Shown piece by piece: positions 34,265 through 48,300 of a stretch of DNA of 64,000 nucleotides. Each line of letters starts with the position of its first letter. The first letter of the stretch is position 1. Source of the stretch: Macrotrachela quadricornifera. Its lineage: Eukaryota > Rotifera > Eurotatoria > Philodinida > Philodinidae. Both the position numbers and the translations under genes were made by a program. The stretch spans positions 64,473 to 128,472 of the forward strand of contig JAJEKB010019189.1 in the NCBI GenBank assembly GCA_022393335.1, written 5' to 3'. The notes beneath the pieces are model-generated. The model was not told the DNA's origin. It saw only the letters and a program-made list of their open reading frames with translations, and did no database searches.

Positions 34265-34760
34265 GTCCTCAACTCCTATATATTGAGGGTACCCTTAGGT
34301 CTTCAACTGCTATACTATAGAGTACCCTTAGGTTCTCAACTACTATACATTGGGGGTACCCGTAGGTCCTCAACTGCTATATATTGGGGGTACCATTAGG
34401 CCCTCAACTACTGTACTTTAGGAGTACCTTTAGTTCCTCAACCACTATAAATTGGAGGTATCCTTAGATCCTCAACTACTATATATTGGGGGTTCTCCTA
34501 GGTTCTCAACTACTATACTATAGGGGTACTTCTTGATCCTCAACTGCTATACTATAGGAGTATCTTTAGGGCCTCAACTACTATATATTCTGGGTGCCCG
34601 TGGGTCCTCAATTGCTACACTAGGAGGGTACCCTTCGGTTCTGAAGTCTTATATTACGAGGGCTCCCTCGGGTCCTCAAGTCGTATATCATTTTGTAACG
34701 GTGCGTGGTATAGCCCTATATTAGGAGAGTGCTCTTAGTTCTTCAACTTCTATTCTGGAG
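34265..34760 (+). repeat. 34-bp minisatellite array, forward
   Basis: About 14 contiguous units; spacing between successive CTCAAC starts is 34 bp (34335, 34369, 34403). Consensus near CTCAACTACTATATATTGGG then GGTACCCTTAGGTC. Confidence 0.85.
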
Positions 34761-35168
34761 AGGTATAGATATAACAAGGGTAACACTAGTCGATAGGAAT
34801 TCGTACTGTTTATTTCTGGAGTCAATATGAGTTTAGGGACTGTTGCTCCCTAACAGCAGATATCGGTATTTTGAAAAACGGAAGATCATTTTCGATTCTT
34901 TGATCGCAACAATTTCGTCGTACAGTTTATGATAAATTGTTATTTTCGAAAATGAAATGTTTCTTCAATACAAGTGTAAATAAACATTATAATCGGTTTT
35001 TCAAGATTTCCCATTCGTTTTTTTCTTAAATAACATTGTCAAGTTGTGATCTGCTCGAAGTTTATTACACATACCCTCCACATAAAATGAACGTTTATAT
35101 ATAGGTTGACAACAGGAGAAAAGCCTATAGGAATTCAAAAAGAAAATCCCATGAAATAATGAGAATAC
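34761..35168. other. Centre of the foldback element, unique non-coding
   Basis: No gene or repeat recognised between the forward array and the nested element at 35169. Confidence 0.4.
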
Positions 35169-35556
35169 ATCCTATTCCGCGATGTTGCACATTGCGGAAC
35201 TAGTTCCATCTCAGGGATCAATTCCACCGATTCCGAAATTAGATTAAACCTAAACACAATCTGATTCCAGAATCGTTCACCGGAATCGCTCCCCGCCTTC
35301 ACCCTCATATTAGGTAGTGTCGTTACAGGTTAATCTCAAACATAAGCGAGCGATTCCAGAATCGGTTCGAGATAGAATCACTGGGAATTACACGAAATTC
35401 CTAGGAATTCCTTATGATTCTGGAATCGAAATCTCCATATTTTTTCATGTAATTTCGGAATCGAAGTCTCCATATATTTCATGCAATTCCGGAATCGGTG
35501 GAATTAGTTTCCTAGGCGGAACTAATTCCCTATTGTTCAACATCGCGGAATAGGAT
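35169..35556. mobile_element. 388-bp inverted-end element (ATCCTATTCCGCGATGTTG)
   Basis: The left end ATCCTATTCCGCGATGTTG is the exact inverse of the right end CAACATCGCGGAATAGGAT. The inverted match goes on imperfectly for about 70 bp (GGAACTAGTTCC, then AATTCCACCGATTCC against GGAATCGGTGGAATT). The interior is rich in GATTCCGGAATC-like palindromes. No transposase and no clear target duplication (flanks differ), so the class is unknown. Confidence 0.7.
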
Positions 35557-35589
35557 GACTGCTCGAAATAATATGATAACTAAGATAAC

Positions 35590-35800
35590 GAAGAGAGAGG
35601 ACTAATCTCTACTATATAAAAGATAGGAAAATACATTTCTATAGAAAAAGTGACAAGACAGGAAAAATACCTATACAAGAAGAACAGAAAGGAAAAATCC
35701 TATCGATAGAGAGAATGACAAGAGAAGATAATACATATGTAAGAAGAACAGACAAGAAAATATAAAGCAGAACGAAAGAGACTATAACGTATGTACTATC
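35590..35800 (+). repeat. Purine-rich degenerate tandem repeat
   Basis: About three imperfect units with GACAAGACAGGAAAAATAC, AAGAAGAACAGA and GAGAGAATGACAAG at roughly 60-70 bp spacing. Non-coding. Confidence 0.4.
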
Positions 35801-36054
35801 ATAGTGATTATCGTTCTAATGCACTGCATCTGAAAAAGATGCAGGGCATAACAAAGGTTACCCTCCAAAGTTGATGATTGTTTATAGACGTTGATCGTAG
35901 TTTTTTGGAGTTCAAGAAATATGAATGAATCCTAGGTTTTCAAAATATTGATGTTTTACGTGAGCGACGAACAGCTCCTGCACCAGAACAGATACCAGCC
36001 AAAACCACCACCAGTTAATATTGACTGCTTCTGCCATTGTAACACCCATATTTC

Positions 36055-36640
36055 TACACAATAGAACTTGAGGACTTTAGTGTGCCCCAGAAGGTGGAAC
36101 TCGAGGACATCAGTATACGACCATAATATTGCATAAGAGGACCTAAGGGTGTCCCCAATATATAGTAGTTGAGGGCCTAAGGGTACCACCAATATATAGC
36201 AGTTGAGAACCTAAGGGTGCCCCTATAGTATAGCAGTTGAGCACCTAAGAGTACCCTTATAGTATGGCAGTTGAGGACCTAAGGGTGCCCCCAATATATA
36301 GTAGTTGTGGAACTAAGGGTGCCCCTATAGTATGGCAGTTTAGGACCTACGGCTACCCGGAATATATAGTAATTGAGGACCTAAGGGTACCCCTACAGTA
36401 TAGCAGTTGAAGACCTAAGGGTACCCCTATAGTATAGCAGTTGTAGACCTAAGGGTACCCCCAATATATAGTAGTTGATGACCTAAGGGCATCCCTATAG
36501 TATAGCAGTAGATGACCTACGGGTACCCCACTATATGATACTTGATGACCTAACGATACCCCTTAATTTGAGACTTGAGGACCCAAGGATAACTCTGGAA
36601 CATAGGACTTGAGGAAGCAAGGATACCCCCCCCCCCCAAT
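36055..36640 (-). repeat. 34-bp minisatellite array, reverse
   Basis: About 17 units in the opposite orientation to 34265-34760 (CCAATATATAGTAGTTGAGG, then CCTAAGGGTACCC). A run of 12 C at 36626-36637 sits in the last unit. Confidence 0.85.
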
Positions 36641-36689
36641 ATATAGGAGTTGATTACGTAAGTATTACCGTTTTTCTTCCGTGGATGGT

Positions 36690-36830
36690 ACGCGATTCTA
36701 CTCCAACCATATTCCAGTAATACTCCACTCTACTCCAGCGGTACTCTATTAATACTCCACTCTATTCCAGCCGTACTCCATTAATACTCCACTCTACTCC
36801 AACGTTACTCCACGGTACTCCAGATTTTTT
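36690..36830 (+). repeat. ACTCC-type short tandem repeat, second block
   Basis: Units such as AATACTCCACTCTACTCCAG, a higher-order pattern of about 36 bp made of three 12-bp pieces. Lies just inside the right arm of the foldback element. Confidence 0.65.
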
Positions 36831-37530
36831 TTGGAGTATTTGGAGTATTGCCTTTTCCCCCTTGATCTCGATACATCCTACAGATTTTGGCAGATCCAAT
36901 ATTGGATTATGGCGAGTTCTGGTAAACTTCAATGGATCGATCTCTATAATATACGAGAATCTACCAAGTTTCACAGCGATCCGCGTTTTCCTCTTCCATT
37001 TCCGATATTCTCATGATACTTTTGAGTTTTTGCCGTAATTCCGAAGATTCAAATACTCTTATCGTACTTCTAAAGCAGACCTGTAGAATCTACCCGCATG
37101 CGCAAAAGGTCGTTTGGGGAAATTTTTCCTCCGCTCGGGAAAATTTCTTATTATGATGGCAGATTCTGCAACTCTGTTCTAAAGAATCGAGATCCACAAA
37201 ATGCACTGTTTTCTCTTGCATAATCACATGTTGAACGACACAAACATGATTGTAGCATACGTTACAGCACTTCATTTTATTTCTATATGTATCATTAATA
37301 CTCACTTAAGAAAGATAGATGGTTATGTTGAGTTTTTCAGTAACAAGATGGATAGCCGCGTTTTTCATTGTTGAAAAGAAGAAATCAAGACAACGAAATG
37401 TATATGATGGATATGTCGAATATGTTTTATAAAAAATTTTTAAGCAATTTTTCAGAAAATTCAGCGTCGAAAAATATGCTTTTCGTAAAGAAAAAAAATC
37501 AAAAAAAGAATTTTTCTTTCAGGGACTCTG

Positions 37531-37728
37531 TAGTGGCGGCGCCACAGGGGGGCTGGCGGGGGCTGAGCCCCCTTAGAAATCGTTTGAGCCCCCTCAGATT
37601 TTTTAAAACTTTGGTAGAAAACTAATGATTTTCTTAGAAAGATATCGAATTTTAGGGACTGAGCCCCCTCAGAATTTTTCTGAAGGGGGCTCGGCCCCCT
37701 CTAAATGCAAATCCTGGCGCCGCCTCTA
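37531..37728. mobile_element. hAT-type MITE, 198 bp, with perfect 8-bp target duplication
   Basis: Left end TAGTGGCGGCGCCACAGG, right end inverse CTGGCGCCGCCTCTA, flanked by GGACTCTG at 37523-37530 and 37729-37736. The interior repeats GAGCCCCCTCAGA and its inverse GGGGGCTC, strikingly GC-rich for this genome. The 8-bp duplication is the hallmark of hAT transposition (established). Confidence 0.9.
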
Positions 37729-37736
37729 GGACTCTG

Positions 37737-39382
37737 TCAGACATAATACCTTCGAGTTTCGAATAAAATATCTATAACCCTGATGGACTAAATCTAAAAC
37801 ATAAAACTTTATGCAGCTTTGCAAATCTTCGAGTCGGTGCATTTTCATCCTCCTTTTCGAACAGCGCAAACTGTAACTCACTATCTTGTGTCTATCAGAG
37901 ATTGCCTAAAAACTCTCGATTCGCTTTTTTTTTAAATGGACATTGGTATCAGTATCACTGCTTCTGTTTCTCATTTATAACAAACATTAATAGGATATAA
38001 TTGTTATCGATGCATTCTTATCAATGTCGAAAGACATAAGAATACTAGTGTGAGTTAAATGCTTCACAATAGTAGTGATAAGGACAGCATGGCACACTAT
38101 CACATAAAGACATACGCATAATAATTTTAAAAACTTTTTTTTTAACCTGTAAGTCAGTTGTTCTTGATATCAACATTGCACATGTGATAAGTTGATATCA
38201 GATTCTTGTTTGTCTTTTAGGCTGTCGCGTTCGTTCGTCTACACATTACTATGATGGCGCAGCCGGTGTTATATTTAATGAGATTCATCTGCAATGACTT
38301 TTACTACAGTTGCTCTAGTATAACTGATTTGTTTCATTCTCGTAATGATAAAAAAAAATACAATACGTTATACACGTATAGCAAATTTCCGCTTTTCCAT
38401 TGATTCTTTAACGAACTTTTTCAAAAACAATCAAAACTTTCAAGTGAGAAATATATTCGATAGAAATCATTAGCAATTCGAGATTTTCCATATTAACCAA
38501 AAAAACTAGTCATTGATCATTATGAAGATGATCGAATTATAACATCTGTACTATACTTTACTCCTCAATTTGTTTCTTTTGTGAATTGCGCTTTTTTTAG
38601 TAGTCCAACAGTAAGATTGAATATTTTACTAACCAGTTTAGATGATTTTTGCATTTAAGTTTGCGGAAAGTATATCTTCTAACGAATTACTGCCTTTATT
38701 TCGACTGTTGATATAATGCTTTGATGCTTCTTATGCACAATACGAACATATTTTGATAATCTATTGACCATATGTTGATCATTGTGAGCGATCTGTCGTC
38801 TGTATCATCATTGTCTTCTTTCTGCTCTTCTTTTCCCTCTCTTTTTTAATAGACATTTAAATATCTTTGTTCGCGTACTGCTTATTAGCCATTTTTGACT
38901 CGTTTCTGTTTCTTTCTCATCTACATATTGTCCTTCTACGAACATATTAAAGAACGGGGCCATTAATAATCCAACACTTACACAAAGAATGATATTTTTG
39001 TCAATTGAAACCTAAAAATAAGGATTCGCTAGATATTCTTTCAAATCATTTTTTCTATTGTTTGATGAGATATTTACTACGAACAACAGAAACGAGATAC
39101 AAAGATATATTTTTCTCTCTGTTCATATATTTCAAACGTATCATCGTTTGCTTTACAGTGATTCAGTTCTTATACCTATCATGTAGTGGGTTTTCAGTAT
39201 ACGACTGGTCTTTTTCAAGTTCATTTCAATACATAGTTACTGTTTAACAATAAGTGTGATCAATTATATTGATTATTTGATACTAGACTAGTTGATTCTT
39301 TCACATTCATTTTTATAGATATCAGACACATTTGCTTTTATGCTTTAGATTATCTATCGTTTCATGGAATAAGTGTTGTTCA
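37737..39382. other. Upstream region of the RNF213-like gene
   Basis: No gene supported. A possible 5' UTR splice acceptor (CATTTTTATAG at about 39308-39318) precedes the ATG at 39383. No TATA box or regulatory motif stands out. Confidence 0.4.
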
Positions 39383-42300
39383 ATGACAAATATATTCAAA
39401 CGTATTTCTAATTTTCTGACTGGAACGAAGACATTGTCGGAGTCAGTACATCACATAGGATATGTCTTTGATGATAATAGTGAAGAACAGGCATTTTTGG
39501 ATGTTGTCCTTTCACGTTTTGAACAGTATGACGAATCAAACAGAACTCATCGCAACGGATATTTTTCGGCGGATATTCAATTCATTATTCAATGTACAAT
39601 CGCGAGTTTGACTTCATCTGAACATTTAAAACTGTTTCCACAACGTATTAATGCATATTTTTATATTTACTGTCGAGTTGCAGAGTACATTAATTTAACA
39701 GGAGAATCCAAAGATCAAATGACAGAGCTTTGTAAACACTTCTATCAACAACTAGCAATAACCTTCGAATCAACAAAAGGCTCGAAACCAAATCTTTGCG
39801 TGTCAAACAAACATCTAATGAGAAGGATGAACATTCAACAACATTTGATGTTAAACATGGACATTAAAGATGTGCCAACAATGAATATATTCTTTGTTCT
39901 ATGTAAACTATACTTCCAGTGGTCATTATTCGTTGATGACTACAACCATCTTCAATGGGTTGACATATTGTCAAAAATAAATCAATGGAAAATACCATTA
40001 ATACATTTTATATCGCAATATATTGAATACAAGGAAACATTTGAACACCACTATCTCGATATACTCGCATTTATGCATCTTATCCGGACAAATCATCCAC
40101 CAAAGAATATCCCTGAATCGCCATTTGCACTCTTTCTTAGTATGCTTGATAAATTAAATTTAGACCAAAGAACATTTTTTGGTTATTATAAAAGTATTTT
40201 CGCTGACAAAATGAAACAAAAGTTTTACGAATTTTTACATGTTAATGCTTTACTTTGTATGTTAGGCTCACAGGGTGATCTATTCGGTGATTATTTGTCA
40301 ATATATGTGTCGAATGTTTCTGATGACGAGGTATGGGATATGCTTTTATACATGGGCAAAACTAATTATATTAACGAAAACATGCAAAAACATCTTATTA
40401 CGATTTTGATACAACGAATTCAAAATAAATCGTTCAGAGTATCTAAACAATATTGTCATTTGATTAAGGATTGCTTAAAAGATGTGCAAGATGTAAATCG
40501 CCAAATTTTTTTGACAATATTTGAAACAATACTTCATTCATATCTCAATAAACAACTTAATGATGAACGATATTCTTATGAATTAAAAGAATCGGATCTT
40601 AAAGAATATTTGAACATCATTCTTGAATTATCATCGACACACAATCTCCAACAACCCTCTTGCTTACTAATTATTCAACATTTATTATTCAAATCAGGTA
40701 ATGGTACAGTAAGTAAGTTTAAAAAAATCAAATGTCTATTCGAAAGATTAAATCAATTTGATCAAAATTTGTGTCAAACAAATGATCCCGATAGTATCAT
40801 TCAAGATGAATGGTTGAACGATTATATTCTTTATATTCCTCAAGAATGGTTGAAGCAGTGCAAAGATGACTATGAAAATCTTTGTAATAATCATAACAAC
40901 AATCGTTGGACACTTTATATTTGGTCAAAAATTATAATCTTGAGTCTTCGAAAAATAGATATGACTAGATGGAACGAAGTGATTATCCAATTGAATGAAT
41001 GGTTAAATAATATCAATCACAACATTTATGATAGCAATGATATTTTAACAATATATTTTATTAAGAATATATTTGAAGTTATTATTTCCAAGCATATAAA
41101 ATCTGTATTATCTTTTCCAAATAGTACATCAATTTTTGAATATATTCTACGCATTCGACAAGAAAGATCAGATTTAATTGACACAAAATTAGTGAATGAT
41201 TTCGTTGAAAATATAAAACAGTTGATTAAAGATGCCTTATTATTAAATGGTAAGACCGATGTCAGGATTTCGTCTATGATCTCAAATAGAATCGAAATGT
41301 TTTAAGCAGATAAGAAATACATTTAAATAAGATTGAATCTTGTCTAATATGCACATAACTAATAGTTGAAGAAGAAAAATATACGACTGCACGACATTCT
41401 ATAACGTGTGATATATCTTTAAAAAAAAGATATCTCTTAATTCTTGAAAAGGATTGAACAACTCAATAGATGGATTCCTTCCATTTAAACAATTTGTATT
41501 CAATACATTCCGAAACCAATGCCTAGATAGAATTTTTGTAGCGTACTCTGTATATAGATCACATCTGTTAGTTCCTCACCTTTATAGACTTGAGCAATGC
41601 CTTCGTTGCCTGGAAAATAGTATGGAAGACTTCATTCTCCACACTGATGATGATGATAATATAGAATTACTCTCGTTATTCGCACATTCATTCTTGTACA
41701 TCCATCGATCAAAAGATGATATATTCATTCCATCTCGCTTCCTCTTATCAGACTATGTACAACCTATCCTCTTTTCTCCTAGTTTCTTTTTTTTTATTTT
41801 TACTCTTTGACTGTACAATGTGTATTCTCAGTTATCTGTGGATGTTGTCTCAATAAGCCTACTGCAATAAAATCAAAAAAACATATCTCATAATTCTTAT
41901 GAATCAAACTATATATTTTAAAGACAATTTCTTTTCTTTACAGGTTCACGTACAACATATTTCGAATCATTAAATGAATCAATCGTTTATTATTTTCTTT
42001 CTCAAATCGATTTAAATAATATTCTAAGCACACAAGATCCACAGCATTATAGATTTCCTCTGACAACGCCACAGATTGATTTAATTGTCTCTTTTCCAAA
42101 GCCAAATGATATCGGCTTAGCTAAAATCGATGATAACGAACAATATTTTCGACATTTCATACAACAAATCAATACATGGTTAAAATGGTTTGACAAGTTC
42201 ATTGATATTTTCCAGTATGTAATAGAATGGCTTAAAATCTGGAAAATGAATGGTGCTGAACAGCTATTTAGCGATATATATACCATCAGAAATGATCCAT

Positions 42301-45300
42301 CAATGACTATAGCTAAAATAAAGACAATAATTCAAAATATTCTGAAAGCTCTGAAACCATTCAACGATCTTCAACGTCTTTGTGATCTATTTAATTGTCT
42401 ACAATCATTTGAAACTATTGGCAATAGTACATTAAGCAATCGAGAACAGTTTAAATCTTATATTACAGAACTAAAAAATTTGTATCCAAATAACACATTC
42501 ATAGTTCATCCTAAAACTCAAGAAGAAAAAGTCTTCTCAATTAATGATCGTCGATATGTTCATTGGTCATTAGCATGTACACAGCATTCTTGCAAAGTTA
42601 AAATAGAATATCAAATAAATGGATTACACGACCAAAAATACGAATTGTACTGTGACAAAGATGTTTCTCTTGATAAACAATTTCTACAAGGTAAATTTAA
42701 AACACAGCACAGCGGTCAATTAATAATTACGATTGATAATCATAGTGCACACACTTCACGTATTATGTGGTATCGATTAACACAAATTGGTTTAACAACA
42801 TGTCATCTATTTCAAGGAATCTTTAACATGTATTATCAAAAATATTTTAATCAATCATCTCAATTAATTAAAGAAAATGAAATGAGTAAATTGATTAGTC
42901 AAGTCTTTTTCTTTATAGATAATCTTCTTAATGGTAATACTACATTACAAGATATGAATTATCTTAAAATAGTTTTTTATGATAAAAATATCAATGTACG
43001 AGAAGAAGTACAGAAATTATTTGTCAATTGTTCGATTGGAAATACTAAATTAGACACAACAACAACAACAAATGTAACATCATATATTCCAAATGATGAA
43101 AAAATTGAACAAGTATGTGAATGGTTACGAACCTATCAATATCTTAGTCATATTAATAATATAATTGATTGTGTAAAAAAATTTCATATTGTTTCAAATG
43201 ATGATAATGATAAATCATTTGATAATCTTCAACATATAATTATCAATGAAAATTGTTCTCTTAAAGAAATTTCCGAAACTTATAAAGAATTATATCAACT
43301 TTTTCAAAGATTAACTAATCATCATTTACAATTAATTAAAACAATTATTCAATGTTCAAATATTGTTGAAATAATGAAACATTTTAATTTGTATTCAACA
43401 AATGGATTACGTCGATTTCAAGAATTACGAGATAATTTAACAACACAATTTCAATTACAAGAAAAAAATAATATGATTCTTAATTCTTGGATTATTACTT
43501 ATGCTTTATGTGAACCATTTGTTCTTCAAGTAAAAAATTTAGAAAAATTTATTGATAACCTTGCTCGATTAACAAATATTGACGAAAGTTCATTGGAGCA
43601 CATTAAAGGTAACTTTACTATTTCAATATTTTTTGAATTCTTCTGTATTTAATCTTATATAATTGAAAATTTTTGTTCAAGTGTGACTGATAAAATTGAA
43701 TATAGAAAACGTATAAACTACAATGATTCGAAAAAGAGAAAAGTCTTTGTAATAAATGAATCAAAATAGAAACGAAGTTATTTACAATAATTTGTAATAA
43801 ACTTTTTTCTTTGATTCAAAACATAGACACAGAATATTGAGAATTTGCTACAAATTTTGAACTTATAATTTGACACAAGAAATATTTCATATCATTAAAA
43901 TCTATGTGAAAATGACATCGTTACTGCTAAAATATGATAATCGTATGCAACCGATAGCTATCGTATATGATATCATGTATCATCGTATTCACATGTCTCT
44001 CTCCTATTTGATAGAGAAGATCACTATTTCTTTCGTTTTTCCTTCAAAAAATGGAGAAACATAATTTGTGTTTTTAAAATAATACTTACCATTATAGTTG
44101 TTATTGAAAATAATCTTAACAAAAAAAAACACATGATTTCAAAAGCTTGGTAGACCTAAAAGATCTCAGTAAGAGGTATCGATTGTATATTATAATATGG
44201 TAGCCAATGATGATTTTTGAGCATTTTAATATTTTGATGTGAATATGATTCCTTGGTGCCGTGTTGTTTATTCAGGATAGTCGTTCTTTATTATAAGATG
44301 TGCATAAAGTAATTTATGAACATTAAAATTTTCATTTCCTTTGTAGTTGTAAATAATAATATACAAATTGTAAATATGTGGCTATCAGCAGAAGAAACAA
44401 CAATGTTAGATAATGCTCTTATTACAATGGAACATATATATAGAACTGGTATAGTGAATATTTGTCTAAGACGTTTATTAAATAAACAATCCTATTTTGA
44501 AATTGAATATTCGATTGATAAATCATCAATAGAAATTAATAATGATGAACAATTTGAATATAAAGAAGAAAATGAAAGACAACAACAGCGTGAAAAACTT
44601 ACATTGATATTGTCTATGACGGATATTGATGATCATAAACGTCAGTTAACATTTTGTAATGTTGATTTACAACAAAATATGTCTTATAAAAAGATATTAT
44701 TAAATGAACAATTAAAATTATTAGAAATTATTGAAAAAATTTATAATATTCGTGTTAAACTTGAAATGGCTGGTCATCCTCATTTTCAATTAATTGAAGA
44801 AAATTATAAAATTTTTGATTCGTTTGGTAAAATTTTCTATAAAATAATCAATATTTTATTATTTATATATTATTTTTAGGAAAAATTAATAGAATATTAT
44901 TCGATTTTAAAAATAATCAACATAATAATGAACAACAACTTGAAGAAATAATTAAAATTCGAACAAATGATTTTGAATTAATTTATCGTAATTTAGAAAC
45001 AATTTATGATATGTGGATAAAAGATTTAGAAAACTATCGACATGATAATAGATTATTAAAATTATTTTCTAATCGTCAAATAATGATTATGATCATTTTA
45101 TTAACAATACAAACAATAAAAAATGAAATTCATAAAAAATTTTTCGAAAATTTATTTTCAATAAAAAATCATCAATATAATAAAGATCAACAATTTAAAT
45201 TAACTATTTTCTATTTAATTCATTATTTACAATCATTAAGAATTAATAATTGTGATTTAACTGAAGATAATATTGTTTATCTATATGAAAAATATAAAAT

Positions 45301-48300
45301 AGAATCTGGTACATCTATTAATAAATGTTTATTATCATTATCTCAATTTTTAAAAGAATTATTTAATAATGGAAAAGAATTATTTATAAAAAATGAAATA
45401 AATAATGAAAATCAACAATTTCTTGTTATATTAAATTCAATAGAACGAATATCAGATAAAATTAAATTTGAAAATGATTTTGATATGGATACATATTGTA
45501 TTCTTATAAATATTTTTAATGATAGATTACCAGCTGATTATCAAATACTTTGGTGTTCTATTTCAACTGAAGATGATATTCGATTATTTTTTTCACGTGT
45601 ACGAACATTTTATAATTTAACATTTGTAGTAATGGATATAGATAAATTATATCATCGACATCGACAATTGTTATTAAATGAACAAGATTTATTAACAAAT
45701 CAATCTGAACCTCATGCACCAATTTATTATTTTTCAAGAGAATTAACTTTATGTAGAAATGGTTTACGACCATTTTTTATAAAACCTCAATATCGAAATT
45801 CATCTCAAACATATTCACAATTAATGATGTTAATGCGAAAGACTAATTTTCCATTACCACAAATTCAAATTATTTATGGAACAGCTGGTATTGGTATGTA
45901 TATTTTGATTATCTTTTTATTTTCTAAAATTCTTTTTTTTACTTTTAATTCATAGGAAAAACTCATCGTATTAAAACAAAATATAAACATGAAAATACAT
46001 CATGTATTAGTATTAATGATAAAATAAATTTATCATCATTAATCAGTTCATTTCTATCTTTTGAATCAAAAACATTAAATAATCAATCATCAATCTATTT
46101 TAATATTTCTATTCATGCACCATTTGAACAATTAAATCGTATTCTATTTTCTTTATTTATATGTAGATCATTAAATGATCTTAATAGTGGTCTTACATTT
46201 TCATTATCAATAATAAAATTATGGAAATTCATTATTGAAATACCTTATATAGAAAAAAATAATATAACAATTAAAGAGAATTTTGATAGAATATTACCAT
46301 TACTTTCGATTATATCATCAAATAGTTTAGAAGAAATTACTGATACCAATTATCAATTATTTATTGGTGAAGAAGAAGAACTTGTTGCTAGATTTCTTAA
46401 AGCTTATGAAAATCGAAGTATTGATAATTTTATGACAGTATCTGAAGATGGAATTGAAAAACCTATAGATTTTGATCAATTAACAAATGATAATGAATGT
46501 CGTTCGTATGTATACAATTGTATTGAAAACTATGCACCTAATTTACCAAGAAATAAAATATTTGAACTATCTTTTACAAAATTTTTATATCGTCGTATTC
46601 GATTTTTTACTAGTGTTTATTATCGTTATAATATGACAATATCTCATCTTGGTTCAACAACAATCCAACAAATGATCGAAGAAACAAAATATCTAACTCA
46701 AATAGATTTTTCTACAAATGATTATTCTCGTATTTATCTTGTTTAAGATCCAAATTTTTCATTACATTTATTATATAATAATTGGAATGGTGTATCATCA
46801 TCATTAAAAACTCTTTTTATTAATAATCCATCAATAAAATTTGCATATAACGACAAAGATTATTTTATTAAATGTTTATCATGGTTAATTGATATACCTT
46901 ATGATATATTTAAAATAATAATGAATGAAATAAAATTTATTTTAACAGAAAATTTTGTTTATAAACTTTTTCATATTCATGAAAGAAAATTAACAAAATT
47001 AGCTTTAATTATTGAAGGTGAAACAGGTGTTGGAAAAACTTTTCTTTTAAAATTTTATTCTTTATTACTTAATGCTAATATAACTTATGGTAAATTTGAT
47101 AATAATATTATTCCAAGAATTTTTGAACGTACAAGTTTATGGTTATTGACAGATATAATTAAGAATATTCTAGAAAAAGAAACAACTTTATTAAATATAT
47201 TTCTTCAACAAGTAGAATCAAAATTAAATAATGTAGATGATAAAAATGAAATGGAAACTAATGTTGAAAATATATTTGAATTTAAAGACGAAGAAGAAGA
47301 AGAAGAGGATATATTTCAAGCACAGAACGAACCACTTAATCAGGATTTATTAAGAAAAATAAAATTATCATTACAAAATTTTGAATATAACCATGAAATT
47401 TTACGAAAAATATGGAAAACAATTATAATTATATCCAATCATTATTCAAAAAATATTACGAATAAATTAACTATTGCATTACACAATTTTATAACATCAC
47501 ATTTAATAGATTCACCATTAATTGATATTAGTCCTCGATTATTAAAATTATTAGAAGATTCCCATATAATAAATGTTGAAACATCTATTGAAATTTTCAA
47601 TGAATTTTTAATTCATTCTCATATTAAATCATTATTTTATCGTCTTCTATTACATCCAGGTATAACTGAAGAACAAATTGAAGATTTCATGTTACCTATT
47701 TTACAATTAGCACAAAAATTACCTAATCTTGAATTAGTTGTATTTTTTGATGAATTTAATACATCATCTTGTCTTGGTTTATTTAAAGAAATGTTTATGG
47801 ATGGAACATTACATGGAATAAATCTACCAAAAAATATATTTTTTACTGCTGCAATCAATCCTTTAATTATTCAAAATAATAATAATAAAATTCATCGTCA
47901 TGATTATCTTGTACATGAATTACCACAATCATTAGAAAATCTCAAAGTTTCCTATGGAATATTAGATTTACATACATTAGAACATTATATTAAACAAAAA
48001 ATAGCAACATTTACTGTTATTTCAACAAGAAATTCTCATATATATATATACCATTAGAAGAATATGCACAAGATATGCTCGCTCAATCTATTCTTAAAGC
48101 ACAAGAATTTTGTGAAAGACGTCTCGGTATGATTTTTTTTCATATTTAATTCAAAAATATTGCTTAATAATTTTCAAATTTGTTGCAAATTTAAGTTTTT
48201 CTATAAGATTTATCAAAAATCGAAAATTTTCTGAAAGATTTTATAGATAGTTAATAGAAAATTTTTTGAAGACATATTTCAATGTGAATGACGACAGTTC

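Larger units (their letters stand above)
33830..37020. mobile_element. Second foldback element with mirror-image 34-bp arrays
   Basis: The outer inverted repeats are diverged: ATCTCGATCAAGGGAGAAAA then GGCAGTACTCC (33977-34010) is the inverse of GGAGTATTGCCTTTTCCCCC then TTGATCTCGAT (36838-36870), with weaker matching outwards on both sides. Next inside are ACTCC-rich arrays (34000-34130 and 36690-36830), then forward (34265-34760) and reverse (36055-36640) 34-bp arrays around a centre of about 1.3 kb that contains a separate 388-bp inverted-end element (35169-35556). The plan is the same as in 19415-23095, but the outer arms are of a different sequence. Outer limits are approximate. Confidence 0.6.

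Noticed and set aside
37090..37305. Minus-strand frame with CRIC and CACG that hints at a RINGv finger
   Set aside because: It ends right after CACG, lacks the second half of the zinc ladder, and has no neighbouring exon.
41454..41810. 118-codon frame in intron 1 of the RNF213-like gene as an extra exon
   Set aside because: It starts at a TTG, and the flanking exons already join in phase at 41249/41944 with good splice sites.
46744..46860. An intron removing the in-frame TAA of the RNF213-like gene
   Set aside because: The only GT-AG pairs would delete about 110 nt of sequence that reads as conserved protein.
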